Source: Nymphaea colorata
Lineage: Eukaryota; Streptophyta; Magnoliopsida; Nymphaeales; Nymphaeaceae
Direction: 5' to 3'
NCBI RefSeq assembly: GCF_008831285.2
Contig: NC_045148.1
Location: forward strand, 20,019,002 to 20,083,001
Length of the DNA: 64,000 bases
Of this stretch, positions 22,675 through 48,240 are shown piece after piece; positions within the stretch are counted from its first letter, which is position 1; each line of letters begins with the position of its first letter. Below the pieces are notes generated by a model. That model was not told the origin of the DNA. It saw nothing but the letters and a program-made list of their open reading frames with translations, and made no database searches. The translations under genes were made by a program, and so were the position numbers.

Positions 22675-22679
22675 AGAAG

Positions 22680-23300
22680 TGTTGGGATAAAATGCGGATA
22701 TGCACAAATCTACTAAAAAGGATTCAACAACGAAGTATAGTCCAAACCGATCAAACAATAAGCAACAGATCAACGACCAAGCAATCACAAATGCACGAGA
22801 AGATTTTTACGTGGAAAACCCCTCTAAACAATGATGGTAAAAACCACGGGGTACTACGACCAAAAACTCAATCCATTATAATCAATGATATAAGTTTTCC
22901 TACGAGGGGCTACACAAAGCCAACCCTCCAACAATAATATCTCACCAAAGCTATATGAGAAAAACAAGGGAAAAATATCACCGATTGAATGCCCAAAACG
23001 TGGTTTGGGAGGAGATGCGTTTCGCCTCCTCGTTGGAATTGAATCTTGCTCAAGCCAAGCTCGCAACCTTCTCTTCCTCTTCCTCTTCTCCTTCTCTCCT
23101 CTCTTCTTCTCCTTCTCCACCAAGCACAAAAGAGAGCACACCTCTCTTTTCCAAAAAAAAAACAGAACCCTAGAGAGAGACGTAAGAGGGATTAAGAGAG
23201 AGGGGGCACATCGCGTGCCCTCTTTGTTTTCTCCGCCCGTCACTTAAGTGACGGGCTAGATCGGGTCCCATTGAGGCTGGACCCTGGACCCGACCCAACA
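22680..23300 (-). repeat. 3' LTR of the copia element
   Basis: TG...CA ended and near-identical to the right LTR. The main difference is fewer copies of a CTTCTCCTTCTCCTCT-type pyrimidine tract around 23070-23120, which is longer in the right copy. Confidence 0.95.
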
Positions 23301-23313
23301 AACTCCCCCTCTA
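23301..23313 (-). other. polypurine tract of the copia element
   Basis: The minus strand reads AGAGGGGGAGTT directly before the 3' LTR, the expected plus-strand primer site. Confidence 0.8.
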
Positions 23314-23353
23314 GCCTCAAGTGAGGGAACATTCCTGCAAAAAATGAACAAAA

Positions 23354-24214
23354 TTAATATACTGCCTTAAAGGCAGTCATCCCAACTAAGTCTCTACACA
23401 TATCATGTTTCTCTTTAGATAGAGACTTCGTCATCATATCTGCAGGATTATCATCTGTATGGATCTTATCAAGAACAAGCTGCTTCGACTCTAGAACATC
23501 ACGTATCCAATGATACCTTACGTCTATATGCTTTGACCTTGCATGAAAAGTAGAATTCTTTCCAAGGTGAATAGCACTCTGACTGTCACAGTAAAGCACA
23601 TACTCGTCTTGACTGAACTGAAGTTCCTGCATGAACCTCTTCATCCATAGAAGCTCCTTGCTCGCCTCTGTAGCTGCAATAAACTCTGCTTCAGTAGTAG
23701 ATAATGCTACACATTTCTGAAGTCTGGATTGCCAAGAAACTGCACCACCTGCATATGTCAATAAAAAACCAGATATAGATCTTCTCCCGTCAATGTCCCC
23801 TGCCATGTCTGAATCTGTATACCCAACAAGAATAGATTTTTCTGCCCCAAAACAAAGTGAAAAACTGCTAGTTCCACGAAGGTATCTCAAAATCCATTTA
23901 ACTGCTTCCAAGTGTTTCTTTCTTGGATTTGAGACAAACCGACTAACAACTCCAACTGAATGAGCAATATCAGGTCTAGTACATACCATAACATACATCA
24001 GACTACCTGTGACTGAGGCATAGGGAATCTTCTCCATATCTTCTTTTTCTAAATCTGTCCTTGGACTCTGCTTGGTGCTCAACTTGAAATGCGCTGCAAG
24101 AGGGGTGCTAACAGGCTTTGCCTTGTTCATGTGAAATCTTTGAAGTACTTTTTCAATGTACTTCTCCTGAGATAGCCATAGCTTCTTCGACGTCCTATCT
24201 CGCGTGATCTTCAT
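23354..24214 (-). pseudogene. RNase H and C-terminal RT part (copia pol)
   Basis: A 286-codon frame with SLMYVMVCTRPDIAHSVGVV, the copia RNase H motifs GYTDSDMAGDIDGRRSISG, ALSTTEAEFIAATEASKELL and YCDSQSAIHLGKN, and the terminal KHIDVRYHWIRD. It is complete at its C-terminal end but separated from upstream RT by an in-frame stop just before 24214. Confidence 0.9.
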
Positions 24215-25034
24215 ACCTAAAATCTAACTAGCAGGTCCTAAGTCTTTCATAGCAAAAGACTTGCTCAACTGCTTTTTCAAGCTTGAAATTCTCGAGATAT
24301 TATTGCCAACAATAAGCATGTCATCAACATAAATCAACAAAATGACAAAATCATTACCTGAGAATTTCTTCACAAAGACGCAGTGATCTGAAGTAGTATT
24401 GGTGTAGCCATATTTCCCCCATAAATTACTCGAACTTCTTGTACCACTGCCTAGGTGCCTGCTTCAGACCATACAAGCTTTTTTTTAATCTGCAAACATG
24501 GTTTTCTTTACCTTTTACAAGAAAACCTTCGGGCTGCATCATGTAAATTTCCTCATCAAGATCACCATGAAGAAATGCTGTCTTCACATCCATCTGCTCG
24601 ATCTCCAAATCAAGACTGGCTGCCAAACTAAGAACAACTCTGATAGATGACATCTTGACCACCGGTGAGAATATCTCGTCAAAGTCAACTCTTTTCCTCT
24701 GATTGAACCCCTTCACAACCAACCTAGCTTTGTATCTTGGGTTTAGAGAGTTTTCATCATGCTTCACTCTAAAAACCCATTTGTTTCTCAATGCCCTCTT
24801 GCCTTGGGGCAACTCCACAAGCTCAAAGGTGTGGTTGTCGTAAAGTGACCGCATCTCATCTTTCATGGCTTCCATCCACTTTTCCTTGTGCACATCATGT
24901 ATAGCTTCTTCATAGCATTCAGACTCACCACTATCAGTCAACAAAATATAGTCATGTGCGGGATATCTAGTTGAGAGACGCCGCTCCCTCGTGGATCTTC
25001 GCTGCTGATCTACATCTGAGGAAAAACCCTCCAA
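24215..25034 (-). pseudogene. reverse transcriptase (copia pol)
   Basis: The frame 25034-24426 carries the N-terminal RT blocks (WMEAMKDEMRSLYDNHTFEL, NKWVFRVK, YKARLVVKGFNQ, QMDVKTAFLHGDLDEEIYM). A frameshift near 24425 moves the catalytic YVDD box (plus strand 24320-24331) into another frame, and a stop follows about 100 bp later. The enzyme cannot be made from this copy. Confidence 0.9.
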
Positions 25035-25070
25035 GTTATGATCGTCACCTTCGTCATCTGAATTAGGAAT

Positions 25071-26282
25071 CTATGACATGTCTACTTGTCCTTCTCTATC
25101 ATGTATCTGCCCAACAACATCATCTGGCACTGCTCTTGAAGTATTCTGCAAGGGAATAGGATCCACATCAACTGGCAAATAGCTGCTATGAGAAGAATTC
25201 TTTACTGCTTTCTGAATATCCTCAATATTCTGATCTTCAGCAAATACAACATCCCTGCTTCTGACAAGCTTCTTTTCAACTGGATCATACAATCTATAAC
25301 CAAATTCATCATGGCCATAACCCAAAAACACGCACTGCCTACTTTTTGATTCCAACTTCGATCTCTCATCCTTTGGTATATGCACAAATGCCCTGCATTC
25401 AAATACACGTAAGTGCTCATAGAATACATCCTTTCCATACCAAACTCTGTTAGGAACATCACCATCCAAAGGAACATGTGGAGACAAGTTAATCACATAA
25501 GCAGCAGTATGTAAAGCTTCACACCAAAAAGAATAAGATAACTTAGCTTCAGATAGGAGACATCTAACTCTCTCCATGAGTGTCCTGTTCATCCTTTCTG
25601 CCACGCCATTCAATGGAGGAGTCTTAGGTGGAGTCTTCTGGTGCTTGATGCCATGAGATCTGCAATACTCATCAAATGGACCAATATACTCTCCCCCATT
25701 ATCGCTGCGAACACACTTCAGCTTCTTTTCAGACTGCCTTTCAACCAGTGCATGAAAGTCTTTGAAAACACCAAGGACTTGGTCTTTCCTCTTCAAAGAA
25801 TAGACCCAAACTTTCCTGGAAAAATCATCAATAAACGTGACAAAATAAAGTGCACCACCATGTGAACTTACTTTCATAGGACCGCATACATCTGTATGAA
25901 CCAGCTCAAGTGCTTCTGACTTTCTAGAAGGTGGATGACTCTTGAAAGAGGCCCGCGTCTGCTTCCCTGCAAAACAATGACTGCATTTATCAAGTTTAAC
26001 CTTCTTTATATCTTGTAGAAGATTCTTCTTTACCAAGAATTGCAGTCCCTTGTCACTCATATGTCCCAGCCTCCTGTGCCACAACTCTATAGATTTCTCA
26101 TCCTGTGTCACATGTACCATGTCTCTAGAAATCGATGCCTGCATAGTATAAAGATTATTGCTGCATCTCTTACCTCGAGCAATAATCAAGGAACCTCTAG
26201 TAAGCTTCCACTGGCCATCACCAAAAGTGTTGTGATACCCTTCTTCATCGAGCCTTCTTGCAGAGATAAGGTTCAGATGCAT
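25071..26282 (-). pseudogene. integrase (copia pol)
   Basis: A 403-codon frame: GAG-pre-integrase region, HHCC zinc module (ELWHRRLGHM ... CSHCFAGKQ), DDE core with VHTDVCGPMK, FIDDFSRKVWVY and SDNGGEYIG, and NGVAERMNRTLMERVRCLL with the catalytic glutamate. The frame is entered by a frameshift near 26285 and ends at an in-frame stop (25071-25073). RT continues in the same frame after that stop. Confidence 0.92.
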
Positions 26283-26524
26283 GCATGCCTCACATCTGTC
26301 AGCTTCAATAGAGCTCCATTCGCATTCTTTAGAATAACGTCGCCTTTGCCTACAACATGAGACAAAGAACCGTTACCCATTCTCAAAGTACCAAAATCAC
26401 CAGAAATATATGAAGAGAAAAAATCCTTATGGGAAGTAACATGAAGAGCTGAACCACTATCAACAAGCCAACAAGTATCGTCACTGACAACATTAACCAT
26501 GTTAGTATCACAAACAACAAACAT
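26273..26524 (-). pseudogene. aspartic protease (copia pol)
   Basis: WLVDSGSALHVTSH is the retropepsin active site of copia elements. The frame is in phase with gag and separated from it only by one TAA (26531-26533). It ends by a frameshift near 26285, just before the integrase frame. Confidence 0.85.
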
Positions 26525-26530
26525 TTCATG

Positions 26531-27355
26531 TTATGCAGCAGCTGCGACATTGTCATCTCGGTCATTTTTCTTCTCCTGTTTCTCCCTAATTTTATTCTCC
26601 TTCTTCAGCTGGAAGCAGTACTTCTTTATGTGTCCTTTCTTTCCACAGTGATGGCATTCCAAATTCTTATATCTCGATTTGGACTTGCTTCTGCTTTTAT
26701 CTCTGCCCCTGTCACTCTTGAATTTACTCCTCCCCCTGTTCTCTGTGAAAAGAACATCTGTCTGAGAAGAGCAAGCCTGAGATTTTCTTCTCATCTCCTC
26801 ATTGAGAATACCTGACTTAACAGTCTCTAAAGAAACAACCCCATTAGCTGCAGAGTTAGTAAGCGAGACTCTAAATGTCTCCCACGAATCAGGCAAAGTA
26901 GCAAGCAATAATAATCCCAAAATCTCATCTTCAAATTTAACGCCCATACTGGATAACTGACTAATGACCCCCTGAAAATCATTTAGAAAATCTGACACTG
27001 AACTGCCCTCCCTGAATCTCAAATTCATCAATATTTTCAGAAGAAATAATTTACTACTTCCTGTCTTGGAGGCATAAAGATTTTTTAATTTTACCCACAA
27101 ACTACATGCATGATTTTCATCTTGAATATGGTTATAAAAATTTTCATCCACAAATTGTCGAATGAAACCACAAACTTGTTCGTGTTCAAATTCCCATTCT
27201 TCGTCAGACTTAGAATCAGGCTTTTCTTTGGCAAAAACTGGGAGGTGCATAGCCTTCATATATAAGAGATCTTTTATCTTATTTTTCCATAGACTATAAT
27301 TAGTCCCATTTAGACTAATCATACGGCTAGTACCAAAATCAATTTTGTTATCCAT
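26531..27355 (-). pseudogene. gag (copia)
   Basis: Starts [12 protein letters not shown] eight bases after the primer-binding site (the frame is open a little further upstream, but that part is PBS/LTR). It contains the UBN2/Gag pattern ([31 protein letters not shown]) and a CCHC knuckle [14 protein letters not shown]. It ends in an alanine run and a TAA. In intact relatives gag and pol are one frame, so this stop is a lesion. Confidence 0.9.
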
Positions 27356-27362
27356 CAACCTG

Positions 27363-27374
27363 GCTCTGATACCA
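27363..27374 (-). other. primer-binding site of the copia element
   Basis: The plus strand GCTCTGATACCA is the complement of TGGTATCAGAGC (initiator tRNA-Met type), three bases from the 5' LTR. Confidence 0.9.
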
Positions 27375-27377
27375 CTT

Positions 27378-28018
27378 TGTTGGGATAAAATGCGGATATG
27401 CACAAATCTACTAAAAAGGATTCAACAACGAAATATAGTCCAAACCGATCAAACAATAAGCAACAGATCAACGACCAAGCAATCACAAATGCACGAGAAG
27501 ATTTTTACGTGGAAAACCCCTCTAAACAATGAGGGTAAAAACTACGGGGTACTACGACCCAAAACTCAATCCACTATAATCAATGATATAAGTTTTCCCA
27601 CGAGGGGCTACACAAAGCCAACCCTCCAACAATAATATATCACCAAAGCTATATGAGAAAAACAAGGGAAAAATATCACCGATTGAATGCCCAAAACGTG
27701 GATTGGGAGGAGATGCGTTTCGCCTCCTCGTTGGAATTGAATCTTGCTCAAGCCAAGCTCGCAACCTTCTCTTCCTCTTCCTCTTCTCCTTTTCTCCTTT
27801 CCTCTTCTCCTTCTCTCCTCTCTTCTTCTCCTTCTCTCCTCTTGCTGTGCAGCCACCAAGCACAAAAGAAAGCACACCTCTCTTTTCCCAAAAAAAACGG
27901 AACCCTAGAGGGAGACGTAAGAGGGATTAGGGCACATCGCGTGCCCTCTTTGTTTTCTCCGCGGTCACTTAAGTGACGGGCTAGATGGGGTCCCATTGAG
28001 GCTGGACCCGACCCAACA
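27378..28018 (-). repeat. 5' LTR of the copia element
   Basis: Matches the 22680-23300 LTR with few differences and has an expanded CT-rich tract near 27770-27842. It is followed by the AGAAG target duplicate. Confidence 0.95.
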
Positions 28019-28023
28019 AGAAG

Positions 28024-29023
28024 CTCCAATACTCTGGTCAGGGAGTAGGATTTAGCAGCTCCAAAGTGAAGAAGTTTAAGATTTTAATGCCTTATATGCA
28101 TGACTTTCAGCATACACTTCGTGAAACAAATTTTGAAAACATAAGAATCTGCCTGAACAGGTTCCAAACAAACCTCTGAGAACTCACATGTCGCAGAGAT
28201 CGGCTTTGATTTGCTCAGGAAGATAGTCCTACTACCACCTGTTAAGCAAGCAATTGTGACAGATGCGGCCTTTTGGTCCTCACGTTCTTACACAAAGCAG
28301 CAAGACCCACCGTCTTCTGCTGCACTGCAACACCAGAAACGCCCAATTCTTCCCTTTCCACAAAACGAACTTAAAACCCTAGAACGAATGCGCAGGAGAG
28401 GCATGGAGCTAATGCGCAGGAGAGGCATGGAGCCTGAGGCACCAAAGATTCATTTAACGTGCTAATTCTTCATGAGTGGGGAGTTTCATGATCGCTGGAA
28501 GCTGCGATTACCAGGAACAGCTTGCTTCTACTGGGCCACGAGTGTGGCAAGAGAAAATTACCACGGTAAAAGATCGGCCCATGATGGTAAGTTCTACTCT
28601 CCTAAAATCGCTTGATTCGGGTGAAGTTTTTTCCCGGTATTTCATGGGGTAGGAAAAACCTTACCATTTTCTTTCTTCTACATTATTTCCCCGCCCTCAT
28701 CGAACGCTACCCAAATGAAAATTTCTTGCTGACAGGTCAGAATTGACTTTAAAGTTTTATTCAGTTGTTCCACTCACCACTTAAAAGAAAAAAAATACGC
28801 ACTTTTCCATTCCATCTTCTGAATAAATTTGTTGGCCCTTCATACTTTTCCGTGGGTGTGTTTGGTAACCGAGATTTGTTTTTTCGAAGCATTTCACCTC
28901 TTGGCAATGTATATTGTATAATTTTGCTAAAATTTTAATTTCAAGCCATTTTTTTGTTCTTCTGCAAACTGCTTCGAGAAAAAGGCTTAATCAATGAGGC
29001 ATTAACGGCAACTGGGCGTGGTG
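28024..29023 (+). other. intergenic region upstream of CRK-B
   Basis: No gene is recognised. A 24-bp unit (ATGCGCAGGAGAGGCATGGA...) is directly duplicated at about 28386-28433. It makes an 84-codon frame at 28211-28465 look repetitive, and I do not call that frame a gene. An ATG at 28994 is in frame with CRK-B but is stopped three codons later. Confidence 0.55.
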
Positions 29024-33063
<4,040 letters not shown>

Positions 33064-34480
33064 CAAGCAGTTGTCAGTGTGATGGTTCCAAGAGAAGGTG
33101 AACCAATGGATCGAAGCCTTTCGTCCACATTGGAACCACTGCTTCAAGACCTCATGCCCTGTGAGAACAAGGACTTCTTCATTCACTCTACGTCCACTAT
33201 TATTGCAAAACATTGAAAAATGACTGATAATTAATGATGGATTATCTGTTGGAAGGCTATTTGTGCTTATGTTTGGATTTCTATATCAACAAGGATTGAA
33301 AGCAAGCTTTTTGAGCGCAAATGTTTTTCCCTCCTCATAGCCTTTCTCCCTCCATAGCCTTTCGTGGCTACAGACTGAAATATAGGAGTCGTGGGAACCT
33401 GAATTTCCCAGCTATACATTTCTAAGTACAGCATCTGGACATCAAGGGGCTTGTTTGGCAACTCATGACAGAAGAGGGAGCCCATATCTTTCAGAAGAAA
33501 CCACAAGGCTCCTGCGCTGAAAAAGAGAGGAAAGCTATGCAAGAGGAGAAACAATGGTTGGTTACCCTCAGATGTACCAACTTACAATTCTTTTAAAAGT
33601 TTAACCATAGAGTTAGATGCACAAATTTTCAAATTGTTACGTCGTAATCATGTATGTCGAGCTGATTGATTTAAGATCAATGATCGTTCAAAACATCTGC
33701 AAAGTCCAATCTTTGTTTTTTCCTCTTTCCCTAAAATCTCATACTTTTAGTCTTTAGACATTGCAACCACTTTAGGTTCACTTTTTTTTTAAAAAAAAAA
33801 ACAGCAAGAACGACTCAGACTGACAATCATGTGTCAACCTGTGTACGCTTATTTCCATCTGGGTCCAACCCCTACCCGTTGGTCAATGTTTCATATCCCC
33901 CAAGAAACGCCGACAAAAGAAACAAAAGAGTCAATTCATTGTCCTAATATAGATCAAAAATCAGGTGCTGTTAGGTAGGATTACGATCACATAATAATTT
34001 GACGGTTTACACATTAGATAAGTAAATAGATATATTAAAACATCCTAGGCTGACATAATGGACTAAATGAGACTGGTAAGGCCGTCAGTTTTTGTTTCTG
34101 TTTCGAAACCAGCACCGCTGAATAGCATCCGGAGACCTTGAAAGTAAGCCATTTATATTAAGGAACTTTTTGTTAATACTCAAGTTAAATTACGGCGGAA
34201 AGACCTTTACCTTCAGGAATGAAATGAGGAGAAGGGTGAAGACTTGAGCCTTTTCACCATGCCTGAATAACTCTACCAAAACATAAGATTTTTTCCATGC
34301 AAAGACCCGCGTCGACTTGTTCGTACGCGGACTAACAAACCATTAATATGAAATTGGACGACAAGACTGGACTAGACCAGATGGCAGATCGCACTGAAAA
34401 TTTTGCTGCCTTCAATCACAAAAGGGGGGAAGAGGAAACTGGCCTGCCTGTTTGCTAAATCTTTCTCTCTGTCTCTAAAG
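33064..34480 (+). other. intergenic region between CRK-B and CRK-C
   Basis: No gene is seen. The open frame at 33267-33554 (minus) has no domain and no homologue elsewhere in the window. An upstream ATG at 34381 opens a 25-codon frame that ends at 34458, before the CRK-C start; it would be an upstream ORF if transcription starts before it. Confidence 0.5.
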
Positions 34481-38594
<4,114 letters not shown>

Positions 38595-39849
38595 ATGTGG
38601 TAGCTTCCTTACAATATGTGCTTGAAACATGTTGGACTAATGATGGCAGCTACAGCTTGCTTCACTGAACCTACCCTTTCACTACATTTTAGCGGTTGAT
38701 CTGATAAGACACGAGCTGAGGCTATAACATATGATTCTAACATCCAGTTTCCTTGTTAGCTATCGATTGGTATGGAAACACTGAAAGCAAGCAAAGTTTC
38801 CTATGTAGAACTGTTAAAGTCTAAAGATTTGTACCGTATCGGAATCAGATTTTTAAAGTTCACAATTCAAATTTGATTTTCAGATTCACATCTGCATTGG
38901 TATCCAACTTTTAAATAGATAACCAAATCCAAACCACATTATAATATGTTAAGAACCCGACTTTCAAAATGTATATATATTGGATAAAGATCATCAAAAC
39001 TGCATTGGAATCAGATCAATATTTATTTTGTAACCTTTGCCATGAATCCCATGATGGTAAAATAACCAAGACTTACCATCTCTTTTTTGTGTATACACAC
39101 ACACACACATACATTGGAAAAACATTCAAATCAGATAGGAGGATAAAAAATTACAACCGAAAGAATTGAATGGTGCAAGTTGGAGCCGAGATTGGATCTG
39201 GATCTAAATATCCAGCGGGAACTAGGGCTTTTACACGGCTTTCTTGTCAAAACCGCTTCAATGAGGCCTAAGATATAAGCCTTTCCTTTGATCTGTGCTT
39301 CAAGTTTGAACAATTTTTACCCTTAAAATCTTGGTGCTACATATAGAAAGCTGTCATCTAAAAAAAATTATAGATAAGAAGCCTTAGACATCATAATAAT
39401 AAATGACTGACACAGAAACATCTGGAAGGTTCTCATGTTTCTCACAATTAATTTTCAAGCCCACAGTAATATGTGTAGCCCGGAGCATTTCTCCGTGGGT
39501 CATGGGTCGCTTGACTCGCTAAGAAGGATTCTTGACGACGTGAGTCAACAAAAAATGAGTTCACACTTAATTTATAAGACTTCGAGGTTTACAACCTGTC
39601 ATACAAGCCCCTCATTCCTCTTGCCTTTCACTTTCAAACCAAATTGGAATGACTTTGAGCAGACCATGGTGGCGTCTCCGTTGGGAAAGTTCCACCAGTC
39701 AACGAAGTCTTGATCACTCTTGCTTCTTCAGATTAAACTCACGCGTCTCCAATCTCTCTTCCATCCGGACGAATCCCTTTTAAAAAACAAGATAGTGGAT
39801 TCATTTGTTCATACGGTCAGCCCATCTGCGGCTTCTTTCCGGGGACACC
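38595..39849 (+). other. intergenic region between CRK-C and CRK-D
   Basis: No gene is seen. Contains a short (AC)n run near 39096-39110. The first ATG in frame with CRK-D is at 39850, although the frame is open from 39805. Confidence 0.55.
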
Positions 39850-45340
<5,491 letters not shown>

Positions 45341-48016
45341 GGGGCAACTATAAGAGTGCCTTCAAGAGCAGAGTGAGTCTAAGGGAATTGGCGGAGTAAA
45401 GGGCTCCTTCCCAAGTTAGAAAATAATCATGGTTAACGTTTTCAAGCCCATTATATATTTAGGAACATGATTGTTCAAAAGTATAGTATCTTCCATCTAC
45501 CCTTAAACGAGTGGCTACTTAAATAATTATGTTTATGGTGTCATTTTTCCCTTTATTCTAGTGCCTTTTGCTCCTTGAGCATATTTCTCTGTGTTTTAAT
45601 TGATTAGACCACGTATTTACTCATTGTTCACCAGTTCTATTTGAGTCTTCTCTTTGTTTTTCAAAATGGCACTGTGAGATATTACATCCAACTTATTCCA
45701 ATCAACAATCAGTAGAACAACTATTTACAACATTTACGTCTACTTCCAGAAAGAAATTCACCTTATCTACAAGACTACAACCATAAATTACACTTCCCTA
45801 TCCCATTCCTATCCAGATGTCACGGCCCCCAAAGAGAATTTCTATTGAAATTTAATACCTCAATCTGCCACATAGTAGCATTGGATGTTCAATCCTTCAT
45901 GGCATACTGAAAGCTCATCTTTTAGTCAAACAAACAGTTCAGTGAATCAGGAGGAACTCACTAATTATGAGACCTTTCTTCACTCATCTGGAGCCTTCTG
46001 AACCAGATCTTATTAGAGCAGGATACAGAAATACTGCCCTACACATTGTAAACAGGACGCCAGAAGAATTCGTCGTGATTCCAAATAACAGTATGAAAAA
46101 TGAGCCTCCAACACTCTAACAGCCAACTTGTTAAGCCAACTGGATTGAAATCTGTTCCCACTAAGACGACACGCAATGATATCCCCATATGCAAGAGGAT
46201 ATCACACAAGGAGAAGCCAGCAACAGGGTAAGCGCAACAAAATCTCAAGAAGAAAACACTGGAAATTTATCTTCTTGTTGCAAATAACAGAAAATATGGG
46301 AACTTGCTTATTGCTATAAACCAAAACTCGAGAGTGAGAATCATGAGTCATTTTCTCATGGATGTTCATAATAGATGCAAACTACACATATTATGTATCT
46401 CTTGTATTTTTGCCATTCTCCATCTTTCTTTCAAGGTATCATGGCCTGCTTGCTATGTGGCGTGCCTGCTAACAATCGTCTGCCGAGTCCTGAATCCTTA
46501 CCCATCCATCTCTCCTCTTAAAGCTGCTGATATGGCTGCTTCAACCCGTGCAAGAAATCCTTCCAGCTTGTGAACACTGTATCTGTCATTGCTAAGAGTA
46601 CCCTAACGGAATGCTTTTCGAAGTATTGCTTCATTTAACGCTCGATTGAAGTATTTTTCTCCTTTGGCACTAGCAAACAAAATAATGTCAAGTTAGGAAT
46701 CAGGATCTACTAAAATTTGTTGATAGACGATTTCCTTCCCCGCCAAATTGTTGGAAGTAATGGAAGATTAGGTGATGAATTTTTAGCATGGAGGCAATCT
46801 GATCAATTGGCCTTAAGCTAGATTAAATCATTAAAGGCCACCGTTACTGAATCTACCTTGGCTCAAATAATTACCTTGTCACTTCAGAGAATTGCCCCCG
46901 TTTTGTGACTTCAGAGTTTGCTTTTAAAGCAAACACGTCACTTGGACTCATTTGACCAAAGAAAAACAATGGAAAGTTGGAAACAGTTCAGTCTTTTTCT
47001 TTGCTCAGTCAGGGCATGATTATATTAATACAAACACAAAGGTTTCTATCGAGGGCGCGGTGGATGCTGGTCAGTTCAAAGGAGGAGGCAAACTTGGTTC
47101 TAGTCAAAGTCAAACAGAATAGTTAAATTCAGAAAAAGATAATCATGAAAATAAATCAATTCAATTTAAATCTTATAGTCAACATAATCATATGGCTAGG
47201 CAATGTTTTTGGCATTGCCAAAGTCTTCATTGCAATGGTTGTTTCTACATATAAACAGTGGTACCCGAACACCACTGCCACGCATCACATAACCAGCAAT
47301 GATCAAAATATAGTGAAGAAAACTAAGTATGTGAATATGGTCAGTCCTTCCACTATGCAACACCGGGAGAGGGAGAGAGCGACAAAATGGAAAAAGCAAT
47401 AGCAAAATTGTGTCAAGAAGTCATCAGTAACTAGAGAGAGATGCGCTCTTACCTTAGACGATGTAAATTGAGAAGAAGAAGGAGCGACTATTGGATGAAG
47501 ATGGTCAAATTGCCTGTGAAACATGGACAGGTGCCTTGGCTGAACAAAGAGTTGCCCAAGTAATGAGCTCTTACCTTTGATGATGCATATTCGAGAAGAC
47601 AACACACAATTGAAGATGGTGAAATGTCTTTTTTCAACTTGAACCAGTAAGTGGGGTAAACGAGAGCTTGCCAAATGATGGTCGCTACGGATGGAATGAA
47701 CAGATGAGGAAGGTGAAATGCTCCCACCAAATAAATTCATTGCCCGTGACATAGCAGGGACAGGTCATTATTTCAATTTTAGTCTTCTTCACAAGTCAAA
47801 AGAAGACGGATGCATTATTAAACAGCTGACCTCAACGACGATGGCCAAATTCAACCGTTAAGAGGCTTTACACATTGTTGTAGTACCAGCAATTTCGTTG
47901 CCTCGACTTTTTCGTGGTTAAGGGCTCAAGTCTCAACGGGGTTTCCATCTTTTCTATCTTTTCTTTAGGGGAAAAAGTTATTTTCTGAATGCCTTCTCGG
48001 TCTAACAGTAAACAAG
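45341..48016 (+). other. intergenic region between CRK-D and CRK-E
   Basis: 2.7 kb without a recognisable gene. The longest open frame (47752-47303, minus, 149 codons) has low-complexity composition and no domain. Its region contains loosely repeated ~120 bp units (compare 47446 GCTCTTACCTTAGACGATG with 47570 GCTCTTACCTTTGATGATG), which explains the open frame. Confidence 0.5.
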
Positions 48017-48048
48017 TGGAGGCCATAAAGTCTTCCCAGATAAGCAGT
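48017..48048 (+). promoter_or_regulatory. promoter block shared with CRK-A
   Basis: GGAGGCCATAAAGTCTTCCC followed by AGATAAGC, matching the block 50-85 bp before the CRK-A start. Here it is about 195 bp before the start codon, so about 130-140 bp extra lie between block and gene. Confidence 0.45.
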
Positions 48049-48240
48049 CGGAGTAGATTGGTAGCCCATCGCTATCGCCTTCTGGTTCAGACATGGAGGT
48101 CAGAAAAAACGTTTTTGTCATAAATTCTTTGAATAGGAGGAGGGACCGCTAGTAGAGGCATCCCCATCGTCTACGGGTTGATAGTCTAACATCGGGAACA
48201 TGGGGCGTAGAGTTGATGTTGGAGAGAGAAGGAGAGGACG

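Larger units (their letters stand above)
22680..28018 (-). mobile_element. Ty1/copia (Tork/TNT1-like) retrotransposon with AGAAG target duplication
   Basis: A 5339 bp element on the minus strand with LTRs of 621 and 641 bp (TGTTGGGATAA ... GACCCAACA). The five bases before it (22675-22679) and after it (28019-28023) are both AGAAG, an intact target-site duplication. The internal order gag, protease, integrase, RT, RNase H is that of Ty1/copia. The protein style (GAG-pre-integrase motif, ELWHRRLGHMSDKGLQ) resembles the TNT1/Tork group. Three in-frame stops and two frameshifts break the polyprotein. The LTRs look much more alike than those of the gypsy element, so this is the younger insertion. 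It sits about 900 bp behind the CRK-A stop. Confidence 0.95.

Noticed and set aside
22854-23247. Basic lysine/arginine-rich frames in the copia LTRs (also 27552-27976)
   Set aside because: They are products of the CT/GA-rich tract inside the LTR, present on both strands and in both LTRs.
28211-28465. 84-codon frame upstream of CRK-B
   Set aside because: It contains a 24-bp tandem duplication and has no domain or signal peptide; it is probably chance in the CRK-B upstream region.
34403-34480. Extended N-terminus of CRK-C and likewise of CRK-D (39805-39849) and CRK-B (29018-29023)
   Set aside because: These frames are open upstream but start with TTG or GTG. The first ATG gives a normal signal peptide in each case.
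47303-47752. 149-codon minus-strand frame between CRK-D and CRK-E
   Set aside because: Composition is low in complexity, the region consists of diverged ~120 bp repeats, and an alternative frame on the same strand is open as well.
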